48,477 nucleotides of DNA from an uncultured Eubacteriales bacterium. GTDB taxonomy: Bacteria; Bacillota; Clostridia; Peptostreptococcales; Anaerovoracaceae. The notes below the pieces were generated by a model, which saw nothing but the letters and a program-made list of their open reading frames with translations, did no database searches and was not told the DNA's origin. Made by a program: the position numbers and the translations under genes. This document shows, in pieces, positions 17,252 through 26,568 of the stretch. The DNA lies in assembly GCA_902776285.1 (NCBI GenBank), contig CACYPK010000021.1:1-48477 (forward strand), read 5' to 3'. Every line of letters begins with the position of its first letter. The first letter of the stretch is position 1.

Positions 17252-18763
17252 TCAGAGGAGTTCAGGTTCGCCCTTCTTCACTCCGGCGTTATCCTTGCTC
17301 CAGAGCTTGTCATAGGCAAATCCCGTTACCTTTTCGAGCATCTTCTTTTCTTCGTCTGTAGTCGCGCTTGCATCCTCACCCTTGCGGCGGGCGACTTCCT
17401 TCTGAACAGCATCGAACTCTTCACTGGTCATCGGGAAGAGAACGGCCACTACAAGCAGAAGAGCGGAAAGAATAGCCGGCGCCAGTATGAAGCAGATGCC
17501 TATGCCGTGCTGTGTCGCCGCGCTCTGCGCGAGACCGGCATTCGCCAAGGCTTCGTCATAGTGTACGGCCGACAGCATGAACCCGATCAGCGCTGCCGAT
17601 ATGCCGGAAGCGATCTTTCTGATGAATGTGGCCATGCTGGAAACGATGCCCGGTCTGCGGATCGATGTAATAAGTTCATCCACGTCTGTCATGTCAGCCA
17701 TAATGGCGAAGATACCCGTAAGAGAACCGGCGTTGCCGAGTCCTATGAAGGCCGCCAGTATCAGTATAGGCACGAGCGACACTCCGGGATGTGAGAACGC
17801 GAACAAGCCAAGCACACCGAACAGCCTTACCGGAGCCGCGATCATGATAGCCATCTTCTTGGATGTTTTTCTCATTACCGGTCCGAAGATGAGCATGCCG
17901 ATAAGCTGCGCTACCATCAGAACCGCCAGTATAGGCAGATAGTAGTTCACCTTATCATTGTACGCGTCGAGCGTATGCTTTACATAGTAGACTGCCATGC
18001 CCGATATGAAGTCCATGCCGCCCTGTCCGAAGAGGTAAAGTCCCAGGAAGAGCAGGAACGAACGGCTTCTGAACACGCTGGCCGCCTGTGTGAAACTCTC
18101 GCCTAATGTCATCTTTACAGGATCTTTCTGCTTCTCCCATGTTCCGAAGAATACGGTTATCGATACGACGAAGAACAGGACTCCGAAGATGAGACCGCAC
18201 TTCATGTATAATGCCGGTTCGTTTGTCGGATTGATGATCATTCCCGGTACCAGGCCGCAGATCATCGCTCCCAGAGTCGAGAAGATCATGCGCATGTTGG
18301 AGAACTTGGCGCGCATCTTGTAGTCATCCATCATGTCCGGGAGCAGCCCGTTGTAAGGCACGCTCAGGACCGTGAAGCCCGTATTGAACAAGCAATACAT
18401 GACCATGTAGAATACGTACTTCGTTGTCATGGACGGCGTGTTTATATTCAGCCAGATGAGCACGAACGTGATGGCTGAGGCGAAACTGCCGACCAGGATG
18501 TAGAATCTCTTGGCTCCGAATCTGGAGTGTGTCCTCTCCGTGATGTTGCCCATGATAGGGTCAGTGATGGCATCCCAGATCTTTCCTATCATAGGGATGG
18601 TACCGGCAAGAGCCGCCGGCATTCCCATGGCGTCTGTCAGGAATACGATGAAGAACGCGTTGATGATGACGAAGCATCCGCCTCCGAAGATCTCACCTAT
18701 TCCGTAAGTCAGTCTGCTGAAAAACCCATAATGCGGTTTTCTGCCTGCGATTTCATCCTTCAT
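17252..18763 (-). CDS. GPH-family sugar:cation symporter (MFS)
   Basis: A 503-aa, about 12-TM transporter of the glycoside-pentoside-hexuronide:cation symporter family (MelB/XylP-like). The N-terminus SRLTYGIGEIFGGGCFVIINAFFIVFLTDAMG and the loop IGKIWDAITDPIMGNITERTHSRFGAKRFYIL are family hallmarks (DAITDP acidic motif in TM2, R/K-rich loop 2-3). A charged, Lys/Glu-rich C-terminal tail follows the last helix. Last gene of the run beginning at 23866, but an 87-bp AT-rich gap precedes it and could hold its own promoter. The substrate is probably a glycoside or sugar acid; unknown. Confidence 0.88.
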   Translation of the reverse strand: MKDEIAGRKPHYGFFSRLTYGIGEIFGGGCFVIINAFFIVFLTDAMGMPAALAGTIPMIGKIWDAITDPIMGNITERTHSRFGAKRFYILVGSFASAITFVLIWLNINTPSMTTKYVFYMVMYCLFNTGFTVLSVPYNGLLPDMMDDYKMRAKFSNMRMIFSTLGAMICGLVPGMIINPTNEPALYMKCGLIFGVLFFVVSITVFFGTWEKQKDPVKMTLGESFTQAASVFRSRSFLLFLGLYLFGQGGMDFISGMAVYYVKHTLDAYNDKVNYYLPILAVLMVAQLIGMLIFGPVMRKTSKKMAIMIAAPVRLFGVLGLFAFSHPGVSLVPILILAAFIGLGNAGSLTGIFAIMADMTDVDELITSIRRPGIVSSMATFIRKIASGISAALIGFMLSAVHYDEALANAGLAQSAATQHGIGICFILAPAILSALLLVVAVLFPMTSEEFDAVQKEVARRKGEDASATTDEEKKMLEKVTGFAYDKLWSKDNAGVKKGEPELL

Positions 18764-18850
18764 TTGATATTCTCTCTCTTGTTTCTAAGCAATAAGGGTT
18801 ATAAGTATTTTAGTATATAAGATACTGATAGTAATAAAACAGTTCCCGTC

Positions 18851-20185
18851 TTACATAGGGCCCTTTTCGCGCAGGAATGTCTTCCAGACCTTTTTGCGCC
18901 CCATTACCGGCCCGATATATCTTTTCCTGTCATCACCGAAGAGTCGGAACCTGCGGCTGCCGAGACCCAGCGACGGCCAGTAAGGAAGGCCTCCGCCGTT
19001 CGGATTGCCGAACCTCACAAAGTTAGCCATGTAATCTATCATCTCGTCCTTGAGCCTGTAGTCCTCTTTGTCGAACGGCCTCCAGCTCTTATTCATGTTG
19101 CCGAACACGTACCACAGATCCGCTGCGTGGAAAGCCTTGTAATGCTCTCCCGGCGGCGTCCTGTCGAACATATAGCCCCACACGGGACTGTGTTTGTGGA
19201 AGCTACGCATGACCCCCAGCCCTTCTGCGATGTCAAAAATAAGATAAGGCATGAAGTCCTGGGATGTTACACCGACTATGACAGGAACATCCAGATATGA
19301 GCCTTCGCGCATTATCTTTGACGGCATCTTCGGGATTATGGTGCCGTCGATCCCGGGCTGCTGTGTACGTACCGAGCCTATCTCGCGTTTTGTCTCATAC
19401 CATGCGTCGAATATCTCCTTGTCCGTCATGGCTTTGAATTCCTCTTCATTCCGGGCACCTGCCTTTTCTCTGACCACGGACCAGAACCTTTCATCAGATT
19501 CTTCCGGAGTAAGCGGCCCCGCAAAGTCGGGAACGGTCCCGCCGCCTGACATCATTACGGCGCCTTTTACGACACCCTTGAGTATATCCGTATACAGAAG
19601 GTCCATTACAGACATGGCTCCGGCAGACTGTCCCATTACGGTTATGCGATCGGGGTCTCCGCCAAAGTCGGCTATGTGTTCCTTTACCCAATTCAGGCCG
19701 AACACCATGTCGTGCAGTCCGTAGTTGCCCGATTTGTAAAGGCCAAAGACATTGAGCCTGTATCCGAGCGACACCAATACTATATTGCGCTTCGCGTATT
19801 CTTTGCTTGTCCCGTAAGGATCCTCGCCTACGCAGCCGTTCTCGAACGATCCGCCGTGTATGAATACCAGCACGGGGTCCTTCTTCGCTTGCGCGCGAGT
19901 GATTATATTGAGCGTCATCGGAGATTCCGCGAATTTCCAGTGTTCCGGTTTTTTGCCGCGCCTGAACTCGCTGTGATAGAACTGATCCGATTCGTCATAA
20001 TATGCCCTGAACTGAAAGCAGTCTATCTCCTGGCCGGTCGCGTCGAATTCATCCCAGGCCGGATAAGGTTTCGGCAGCTCAAAACGCTCCGTGACCGCGT
20101 ACGGGATCCCGCGGAACATCCGTATGCCTTTTTCTTCGGTGCCGGTCACCCTGCCGAGACCGGTCTCTATGGTTACTTTATTCAT
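18851..20185 (-). CDS. Type-B carboxylesterase
   Basis: A 444-aa alpha/beta hydrolase of the carboxylesterase/para-nitrobenzyl esterase family; cytoplasmic, with no signal peptide. Visible: the opening GRVTGTEEKGIRMFRGIPYA; oxyanion-hole HGGSF near residues 110-114; nucleophile Ser187 in MGQSAGAMS; and the catalytic-His region FHAADLWYVFGN near the C-terminus. AGGAAAG precedes the ATG. It is slightly short for the family (about 500 aa). It starts 21 bp after the glycerophosphodiesterase gene and so belongs to the same operon. The natural ester is unknown. Confidence 0.9.
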   Translation of the reverse strand: MNKVTIETGLGRVTGTEEKGIRMFRGIPYAVTERFELPKPYPAWDEFDATGQEIDCFQFRAYYDESDQFYHSEFRRGKKPEHWKFAESPMTLNIITRAQAKKDPVLVFIHGGSFENGCVGEDPYGTSKEYAKRNIVLVSLGYRLNVFGLYKSGNYGLHDMVFGLNWVKEHIADFGGDPDRITVMGQSAGAMSVMDLLYTDILKGVVKGAVMMSGGGTVPDFAGPLTPEESDERFWSVVREKAGARNEEEFKAMTDKEIFDAWYETKREIGSVRTQQPGIDGTIIPKMPSKIMREGSYLDVPVIVGVTSQDFMPYLIFDIAEGLGVMRSFHKHSPVWGYMFDRTPPGEHYKAFHAADLWYVFGNMNKSWRPFDKEDYRLKDEMIDYMANFVRFGNPNGGGLPYWPSLGLGSRRFRLFGDDRKRYIGPVMGRKKVWKTFLREKGPM

Positions 20186-20206
20186 CGCACGTCTTTCCTG
20201 TATGCG

Positions 20207-22327
20207 TCAGTACGCGGCGTCCCTGCCGCTTTCAGACTTTCTTTCCTCTGCCTCATAATGATCCGGCTCCAGATGATAAGGCAGATCCACCTCTGTTATT
20301 GGAGGCAACTTCTCGCCCTTCTTCTCCAGATACTCCCTGAGGATCCACGGCTTGTCCGTGATGATGCCGTCGACTCCCATCCTGTAAAGGATCGACATGT
20401 CCCTGATGGAATTGACCGTCCACGGGACCACCTTCATCCCAAGCTCGTGAGCCTCATCAGTGAGTTCTTTTGTTATCTCTTTGAAATACGGACTCACGTC
20501 ATCTATGCCGAGCGAATGCGCCGCGCGCACCGGGTCTCCGTCATAATCCTTGATGTCTATGCCTCCGAGCCACGGTGACGGTTCTTCTCTGTCAAGCCAC
20601 AGCGTCGTCGCGTCGGGAGTTCCCCATGCCGGCTGCTCGCTGTACAGCGCTATCGTCCTGATGCTCGGGTCCAGTTCTTTCATCTTGACCAGCAGCGCCC
20701 AGTCGAAGCACTGGAGTATGACCCTGTCGCGGAAGCCGAACTCGTTGACGAGCGCCAGGAACTCCGCGTTGAACTTGTCATAGTCGTAGTTCTTTTCATA
20801 TTTGGTGCCCATGGCCGGATCCGGATAGACTTTGGCCTCGATGCTCATCCTTATAAGATCGTTGCCGCTGTCCCTGACCAGTTCGAACATCTGGCGCAGC
20901 GAAGGGATGCAGGTGTCGGCCTGTACCTGAGTGCGTCCGTGCAGCTCATAATACTCCACGGACGGATCCATGCGACCTACGTTGAACGACTGCACCTCCT
21001 GCAGAGTCATGTCACAGATGTAGTATTTGTTGTCTTCGACACGCCTGCCTTCCGCATCCGTCGTGAATATGGGATTCAGCGCGGGATTGTGCGACATCAC
21101 GATATGACCGTCAGCGGTCATCTGCATATCGCATTCTATTGTAAGCGCGCCTTTTTCAATCGCGTACTGATAGGAATACAGCGTATTCTCAGGGCGCGCG
21201 TCCCTGCCGCCCCTGTGGAATTCCATGTCGTAGTAACGCGTGCCGTCGCCCTCAGGATCATTCTCGTCCTTTACGTACCGGCTGACATCGATGCCTATCC
21301 CGGCCGCCATATCGATGCACCTGCCCTGTTTGACCTCGTCCAGAATGAGGCAATAGCAGTGATATGTATGAAGGATCGTTCTGCAGGCCAGGGCTATCGG
21401 ACACTTGTCTGAATACTCTTCTCTGTAGTAAGACAGGATATCAAATATCACTTCACAGTCTTCCAGATCAAGCTCCATGGTAGCGGCAACGTCCAGAAAG
21501 ATCGAAATGATCTCATCCCTGTCATCGATCGCGCTTATCCCCTGAACAGGTCCTTCATCGAGAAGTCCGTCGATGATATCTCTTATGCCGGTGAATTCCT
21601 CACGTGACGGTCCTCTTCTGAGAACCGCTTCGGCATCTGACTTGTTCCAGCAGGTCAGAGCGGAATACGCCGGCATGACATCGTTATGGACTCCTTCTGT
21701 CAGCAGCCAGTATCTGATCTCTTCCGTTTCAGGCTCGAGAAACTCTACGGCATGTACGCGTCCCCATCCGTGGACCTTCTTCGCGAGCTGCCACACTTCG
21801 TCATTGCCGTTCTTCCAGTGCATCATGACAAATATCGCAAAAAGAGTGAACTCGTCACTCAGGCCGATCGTCCTGACCGCTTTCTTAAAGTTTTCCCGCC
21901 GCTCTGTTTTAAAGAGTTCCAGCAGGGAAAGGCCGAACTTGACGTTCTCCCGCTCTTCCGACTCAAACAGCAGGTGCAGGCCGTAATCAAACAGATCCTT
22001 CTCGTTCAGTTTGCTGTGATTATCGATGACATAGGCCTGAACATCGGGGATCACGCTTATGGCGCGGGTCTTTTCTCCGAGCATCACAAGCAGGCGGTCG
22101 GCAAGATCGTAGTCTCTTTTGCCTGCCGCTCTTATGGCATCCGATATAAGCGTGCGTTCATCCTCACCTGCCCCGTTCCGGGCCATATGATACAAGGTGA
22201 CACCGTCAAGAGCTCCGTCCGCCCAATTAAGCGTCTGACCGTCCCTTTCAAGCTCAGGCAGTGAAAAGTCCCTTGGCAATTCGCCGTCCACGACCGCCGA
22301 GGCAATGTATTCATATAATGGAGCCAT
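20207..22327 (-). CDS. Glycerophosphodiester phosphodiesterase with long N-terminal helical domain
   Basis: A 706-aa protein. The C-terminal part (about residues 365-680) is a GDPD TIM-barrel domain: HRGGRDARPENTLYSYQYAIEKGA, the metal ligands in ECDMQMTADGHIVMSHNP, EAKVY and the late WTVNS...GVDGIITDKP motif. The N-terminal about 360 residues are mainly helical, Leu- and acid-rich, and not a domain I recognise; they may be a helical-repeat scaffold. There is no signal peptide, so it is cytoplasmic. It would hydrolyse glycerophosphodiesters to glycerol-3-phosphate and an alcohol. It starts 15 bp after the rubredoxin-reductase gene. Confidence 0.88.
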   Translation of the reverse strand: MAPLYEYIASAVVDGELPRDFSLPELERDGQTLNWADGALDGVTLYHMARNGAGEDERTLISDAIRAAGKRDYDLADRLLVMLGEKTRAISVIPDVQAYVIDNHSKLNEKDLFDYGLHLLFESEERENVKFGLSLLELFKTERRENFKKAVRTIGLSDEFTLFAIFVMMHWKNGNDEVWQLAKKVHGWGRVHAVEFLEPETEEIRYWLLTEGVHNDVMPAYSALTCWNKSDAEAVLRRGPSREEFTGIRDIIDGLLDEGPVQGISAIDDRDEIISIFLDVAATMELDLEDCEVIFDILSYYREEYSDKCPIALACRTILHTYHCYCLILDEVKQGRCIDMAAGIGIDVSRYVKDENDPEGDGTRYYDMEFHRGGRDARPENTLYSYQYAIEKGALTIECDMQMTADGHIVMSHNPALNPIFTTDAEGRRVEDNKYYICDMTLQEVQSFNVGRMDPSVEYYELHGRTQVQADTCIPSLRQMFELVRDSGNDLIRMSIEAKVYPDPAMGTKYEKNYDYDKFNAEFLALVNEFGFRDRVILQCFDWALLVKMKELDPSIRTIALYSEQPAWGTPDATTLWLDREEPSPWLGGIDIKDYDGDPVRAAHSLGIDDVSPYFKEITKELTDEAHELGMKVVPWTVNSIRDMSILYRMGVDGIITDKPWILREYLEKKGEKLPPITEVDLPYHLEPDHYEAEERKSESGRDAAY

Positions 22328-22342
22328 TCTGCTGTTCCTGTT

Positions 22343-23866
22343 TTATTTCATTTTTGCTATCGCGGCGCCCATGCCGGAGATATCGCCTATAAGGATCGCT
22401 CCGACAAGCTTGCCGTGATCGTAATAGTACTTTGAATACGTATTCTTTACGTCATCCTTGATCTGCTCGGATCTGAACTTTTTATCAGGATCCTTGCCGT
22501 TGGTTCCGAGCGCGAAGACCGAAGTCCCGCAGACCTCCATCACAAGCGAACTGCCGATAGGCTTGTACTCTATGTCGTCGCCCGCGGCGTTGGCGCCCGC
22601 TATGCGGCCGGTCTCAACAGCCTGAGCCCAGAAAGCCTGCGGCTGTCCGTTGACACTGCAGCAGTCGCCCGCCGTATAGACATCAGGGATGTTCGTCTTT
22701 AACTTGCTGTCAGCCGTGACCCACTTGTCCACGGCAATGCCGCTGTCTTCAGCGACCTTGGTATAAGGCCTCATGCCGGTCGACATGATGACAAGCTGCG
22801 CCTCATATTCCGTTCCGTCTTCAAGCACCACGGCGTTTTCGGTGATCTCGGCGATCTTGACGCCTGTGACTATGTCGACCCCCTCTGCTATGCAAATATC
22901 CTGGAGCATCTGTGAAGCGGTATCGTCCAGCTGTCTCGGAAGAAGTCCCGGGGCTGTTTCGAGCACGGTAACTTCAAGACCGCCTTCCTTGAGGCCCCAC
23001 GCGCCTTCAAGTCCCATTACGCCGCCGCCTATGCACACCGCCTTGGAAGCTTTGCGGTCCGCAATTATCTGTTTGACCCTGTCAGTATCGGAAATGCTTC
23101 TGACCGAAACGACATGGCCCAGATCCGCGCCCTTGATAGGAGGCACGAAGCAGTAGGCGCCGAGTGCATAGATCAGCTTGTCGTATTTGAGCTGACCTTC
23201 GCTTCCGTCAGCATAGCGAAGGCTGACGGTCTTTGACGCGGTATCCGCTTTAAGGACTACTGTTTCCGGAACGAAGTTGATATTGTTCTTCTCGTACCAT
23301 TCAGGCCCTTCCATCACGAGGCCGTTATAGCCGAAATCCCTGACAATGCCTTTTGTGAGCATAGGTCTGTTGTACGGAAGATGGGATTCCTGAGTGATGA
23401 TCGTAACGGTCGCGGTCTGATTGCGGACTCTTATTGCTTCTGCCGCGCTCTTCGCTGCCGGACCGCCTCCGATGATCACGAACGTCTCGTCCGAATCCTT
23501 TCTGAACGAGATCTCCTTTTTTTCTGCCGCGATAAAATTCTCGGGACCGACTCCGCAGACCGGACACGCCGCGGCGCCCTCCTCGAATTCCGCTCCGCAT
23601 ACGAGGCATTTGACCATATTTCCGCTGCCCGTTGATGCCGGCTGTACTCTGGAGGCTATATCCTCTTCCGTAGCCGGTACAAAGTATTCCGAACCGACAG
23701 TGCAGATCGGGCATGTATCTACGCCCTCTTCAAACACAGCTCCGCAGAAGGTGCACTTTACCATTCCTACAGGCTCAAAACATTCGGAGCCGACTCCGCA
23801 TACAGGACACTCTTCAGTGCCTTCCGGAAGATACGCTCCGCATATAGTACATCTTACCTTAGCCAT
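22343..23866 (-). CDS. NAD(P)H-type flavoprotein reductase with three N-terminal rubredoxin-like domains
   Basis: A 507-aa protein; the ATG at 23866 has AGAGGAGA upstream. Three tandem modules of about 35-40 aa open the protein: CTICG...CPVCGVG (residue 6 on), CTFCG...CPICTVG, and CLVCG...CPVCGVG (ends near residue 110), each with the four-Cys rubredoxin/zinc-ribbon pattern. An FAD/NAD-dependent oxidoreductase follows with GGGPAAKSAAEAIR for FAD, CIGGGVMGLEGAWGLKEGG for NAD(P)H, STGMRPYT, and VYTAGDCC. The fold matches NADH:rubredoxin reductase/NADH oxidase. It probably shuttles electrons from NAD(P)H through its own rubredoxins to an O2- or peroxide-detoxifying acceptor. First gene of the 17252-23866 operon. 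Confidence 0.88.
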   Translation of the reverse strand: MAKVRCTICGAYLPEGTEECPVCGVGSECFEPVGMVKCTFCGAVFEEGVDTCPICTVGSEYFVPATEEDIASRVQPASTGSGNMVKCLVCGAEFEEGAAACPVCGVGPENFIAAEKKEISFRKDSDETFVIIGGGPAAKSAAEAIRVRNQTATVTIITQESHLPYNRPMLTKGIVRDFGYNGLVMEGPEWYEKNNINFVPETVVLKADTASKTVSLRYADGSEGQLKYDKLIYALGAYCFVPPIKGADLGHVVSVRSISDTDRVKQIIADRKASKAVCIGGGVMGLEGAWGLKEGGLEVTVLETAPGLLPRQLDDTASQMLQDICIAEGVDIVTGVKIAEITENAVVLEDGTEYEAQLVIMSTGMRPYTKVAEDSGIAVDKWVTADSKLKTNIPDVYTAGDCCSVNGQPQAFWAQAVETGRIAGANAAGDDIEYKPIGSSLVMEVCGTSVFALGTNGKDPDKKFRSEQIKDDVKNTYSKYYYDHGKLVGAILIGDISGMGAAIAKMK

Positions 23867-23918
23867 AAATGTCTCCTCTTCTTGCGTATTAGTAATAACC
23901 GGTTTACATATCAACTAA

Positions 23919-23947
23919 ATTATCCCATTGCTTAAGTGCGCGGTCAA
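23919..23947 (-). promoter_or_regulatory. Sigma-A-type promoter for the rubredoxin-reductase operon
   Basis: On the minus strand -35 TTGACC (23947-23942), 17-bp spacer, -10 GATAAT (23924-23919); about 52 bp upstream of the ATG at 23866. Confidence 0.7.
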
Positions 23948-24014
23948 GAAAATAGTGATTCAGCCGGGAGCAAAGCTCCAACAAGCCCGCTTGATTTGAG
24001 CTCCGGCGTCTGTT

Positions 24015-24039
24015 ATAAAAAAGCCCCTGTGAAGGGACT
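24015..24039 (-). terminator. Intrinsic terminator for the lipid operon
   Basis: On the minus strand AGTCCC pairs with GGGGCT (one T-G wobble) around TTCACA, followed by TTTTTT. It ends transcription of the operon that starts at 28350. The neighbouring 23950-24006 also contains smaller inverted repeats (GCCGG/CCGGC, CAAGC/GCTTG). Confidence 0.8.
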
Positions 24040-24099
24040 TTCTGTCTGATCCGGGGTCTTGCCCCATGATACATTCAGGTTGTTGTATTTCCGATCAAT

Positions 24100-24630
24100 T
24101 CAACAGGTCGCGTATCTGTGTTTCCCTTCATATCTTGCATGCTTTATCCAGGCAAGGAACTCATCGACATGGTCGACATTATACGCAAGGTCTATGCGGT
24201 CATACGAATAATGCTTGTCGCCTCTTATCAGGCCAAGGGCCACCTTCCGCACACCCAGAACGAGACCTTCATGCTTTTTGAGTCGTTCAGCATGCTGAAA
24301 AGGTCGTACCAGGTAACCACTTCCTTGCGGTTCGTGCTGTATACGGACATGCACAGCATCAGAAACGCAGCGAAATATATGGCGGTCGTTACGAAGTAAG
24401 TATACTTGTTATTGGAGAGCGATACCCTCAAAAGGCCGGTGATATCTGAGATCACAAACACTATCCCTGCCAGCCAGAAGAAACGGTTTGACAGGGAAAG
24501 AGCCATTGTCGAAGTGACGATGATGGCATAAAGCGCCCATGGCAAACAGACCTGCCGCGGTGTGCGCCGCCGACCTGTTCCCGTCAAAATGGTTTATCAG
24601 CTTTTCATTGATCTTTCCGCTTATCTTCAA
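24100..24630 (-). pseudogene. Frameshifted small membrane protein gene
   Basis: A coherent protein can be read only by changing frame twice. It begins MKISGKINEKLINHFDGN at 24630, shifts near 24535 into a frame encoding about three hydrophobic helices (YAIIVTSTMALSLS..., FWLAGIVFVISDITGLL, FVTTAIYFAAFLMLCMSVY), and shifts back near 24250 into a polar C-terminus (VALGLIRGDKHYSYDRIDLAYN...). The restored protein would be about 175 aa: TM helices then a soluble tail, perhaps a YcxB/PH-like domain, though I cannot be sure. It starts 18 bp after the phospholipase-D-like gene. Either a decayed gene or sequencing errors. Confidence 0.6.
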
Positions 24631-24648
24631 GAAGCGCCCCCTGTTATC

Positions 24649-25788
24649 TCACATTACCGCTGTCTCTATGGCTGCCAGAACGGGGTTGTATTTAATCTTT
24701 CCCCGGGTACTGACACATTCCGCATTCTGAAAAGCCTCCTCTACGCTTGAGCGGATCTCTGCCGCGAAAGGACTGTCGTCGTTGTCCACGGAAACAGCAA
24801 GCTCGTCAAGCTTTGTAAAGGCCTTTCTGTTTATATTGCACGATCCTATTATTACGCGCCTCTCGCTCATAAGGAGCTTGGCATGCAGCATTCTGTCTGT
24901 CATAAATGTCCCGAGTCTGCCGCTGTAATCGCCGCTGTGAGCTTTTGAGTATTTGTGCAGCTTCGATACCGCGGATCTGTTCATATCGTCCATGTAATTC
25001 GCGCTCCGCGGGATCAGGATACGCACATGCACTCCTCTATGTAACGCGCGTTTTATAGCTGACATTATGTCTTTTTCCGGCGCGAAGTAGGCCATCATTA
25101 TGCAGAGTTCGCGTTCCGCGCCGTCTATCAACTCCATATAATTTGACTTGAGCTCAAAGCAGCTGACGGGCTCCTTCATATTGACCATGAACAGATCGCT
25201 TTCCTTTTGCGGATCCGCTCTTTTTTCCAGGAACTGCACCACTATGTCCGCATCGCTGATCTTTATCATGTAATCATGATAGACCCTTCCCTTTGAGTCG
25301 CTGTAATACTCCTTGTCTTCTATATTGATGCCGCCGAGTATCATGACTTTGCGGTCGAATATATAATACTTGGAGTGGTCACAGGTCCTGACATCGTCCT
25401 TCAGCACGATGTTGGGATGCTCTTTCAGCTGCGTGTACAGGCTGCTGCGTGAGGTCCTGAGCCGCTTTGCCGCAAGCTCTCTGTTATATAAAAGCTCCAG
25501 CATGGATATCTGAAATCTGTCTCTCAGATCCGGACGATGGCATAAAGACCTCTGCGACTCTTCGGCATATTCGAGGATCACCGCGTACATATCCTTTTCG
25601 ATAGTGACCTTCACGCCCCTGTCTGCCGACGCTATTATCTCGCGCGCAATTTCCGTTCCGATCCTGTCCTCTCTCCATATGAACATATGCACTGTGATCT
25701 CATGATCTGCAGCGCGGATCTGCCGTATTATCTCGGGGAAGGCATTCCTGCCTCCCTCAAGCAATTCAAACGTCATCTCTTTTCCCAT
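24649..25788 (-). CDS. Phospholipase D-like / cardiolipin synthase-like protein
   Basis: A 379-aa member of the PLD superfamily with two HKD motifs: the first HSKYYIFDRKVMILGGIN near residue 138, the second LHAKLLMSERRVIIGSCNIN near residue 305. The opening EIIRQIRAADHEITVHMFIWREDRIG is typical of the family. Unlike standard cardiolipin synthases there are no N-terminal TM helices, so it is cytosolic or peripheral. It would transfer or hydrolyse phosphatidyl groups. It lies 10 bp after the CPBP-like gene in an operon led by a membrane glycerophosphodiesterase, supporting a phospholipid role. Confidence 0.88.
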   Translation of the reverse strand: MGKEMTFELLEGGRNAFPEIIRQIRAADHEITVHMFIWREDRIGTEIAREIIASADRGVKVTIEKDMYAVILEYAEESQRSLCHRPDLRDRFQISMLELLYNRELAAKRLRTSRSSLYTQLKEHPNIVLKDDVRTCDHSKYYIFDRKVMILGGINIEDKEYYSDSKGRVYHDYMIKISDADIVVQFLEKRADPQKESDLFMVNMKEPVSCFELKSNYMELIDGAERELCIMMAYFAPEKDIMSAIKRALHRGVHVRILIPRSANYMDDMNRSAVSKLHKYSKAHSGDYSGRLGTFMTDRMLHAKLLMSERRVIIGSCNINRKAFTKLDELAVSVDNDDSPFAAEIRSSVEEAFQNAECVSTRGKIKYNPVLAAIETAVM

Positions 25789-25798
25789 GGTTTTAAGT

Positions 25799-26554
25799 TC
25801 AGTTCGCAGGATAACCCTCTATTATCTGCAGGACACCGAGGCATCTGGGCATGAAGCCTATGGCAAAATGTATCAGTACGGGGCCCCAGATGTTCCTGTT
25901 TCTCTCATACAGCACGCCCGTCACAAGGCAAAGGACCAGAGCCCCTGTCATATAGAAGAGAGGATACTGCATATGCAGGATAAAGAAAAACACCGCTGTG
26001 ATCCATGCCGTGATAAGCGCCTGCCTCGTATTCACATTCGTATGACTCTTAAGCGCGTCCGGGAAGTCCATCTGCCCGTATCCGCACAGGGTGATCCCTA
26101 TATTGTCCTGTACGTACGCCTTTATAAAGAGTTCCTGAAAAACGATGCTGAGAGGATACAGCCACCTCGTATGCACGTTAAGGTAAAGTCCGAAATACGG
26201 GATCTCGCGATAGACCGGATTCTTTGCGTTCATATACAGCCTGAACGCGATCAAAGCGGCAATTACGAGCGCTGAGATCGCGACGCAAACAGGAAGAGAT
26301 CTTTTGAGCTCTTCTTTGCTTGCCCGCAGCGCTGACCAGTTGCATTTCATAGGCGTCATGAGCGAGAACAACACCATCTCCGATACGAGTATGACGCCGA
26401 GTATCTTGCTGCCGTATGTAATGTAGTCAGATATGAGATCGCTGTGCATGGCCATTCCGTTGATCTTCATTCCCAGAATGTGTAATGCCACCGTCATTAT
26501 CATGAACAGCATAACGGCCTGTGTATGACTCATCGATCTTCTGTTGCTTTTCAT
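25799..26554 (-). CDS. CPBP/Abi-family intramembrane protein with degenerate active site
   Basis: A 251-aa protein with about seven hydrophobic segments. The arrangement FQELFIKAYVQDNIG, FFFILHMQYP and WGPVLIHFAIGF matches the three motifs of CPBP (CAAX protease/bacteriocin-processing) intramembrane enzymes. The usual EExxxR first motif is here QELFIK, losing the first Glu and replacing Arg with Lys; the two His motifs remain. It may be inactive or have altered activity. Situated between GDPD and PLD-like genes with gaps of 10-14 bp. Confidence 0.75.
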   Translation of the reverse strand: MKSNRRSMSHTQAVMLFMIMTVALHILGMKINGMAMHSDLISDYITYGSKILGVILVSEMVLFSLMTPMKCNWSALRASKEELKRSLPVCVAISALVIAALIAFRLYMNAKNPVYREIPYFGLYLNVHTRWLYPLSIVFQELFIKAYVQDNIGITLCGYGQMDFPDALKSHTNVNTRQALITAWITAVFFFILHMQYPLFYMTGALVLCLVTGVLYERNRNIWGPVLIHFAIGFMPRCLGVLQIIEGYPAN

Positions 26555-26568
26555 ATAGTCCCAATCTC

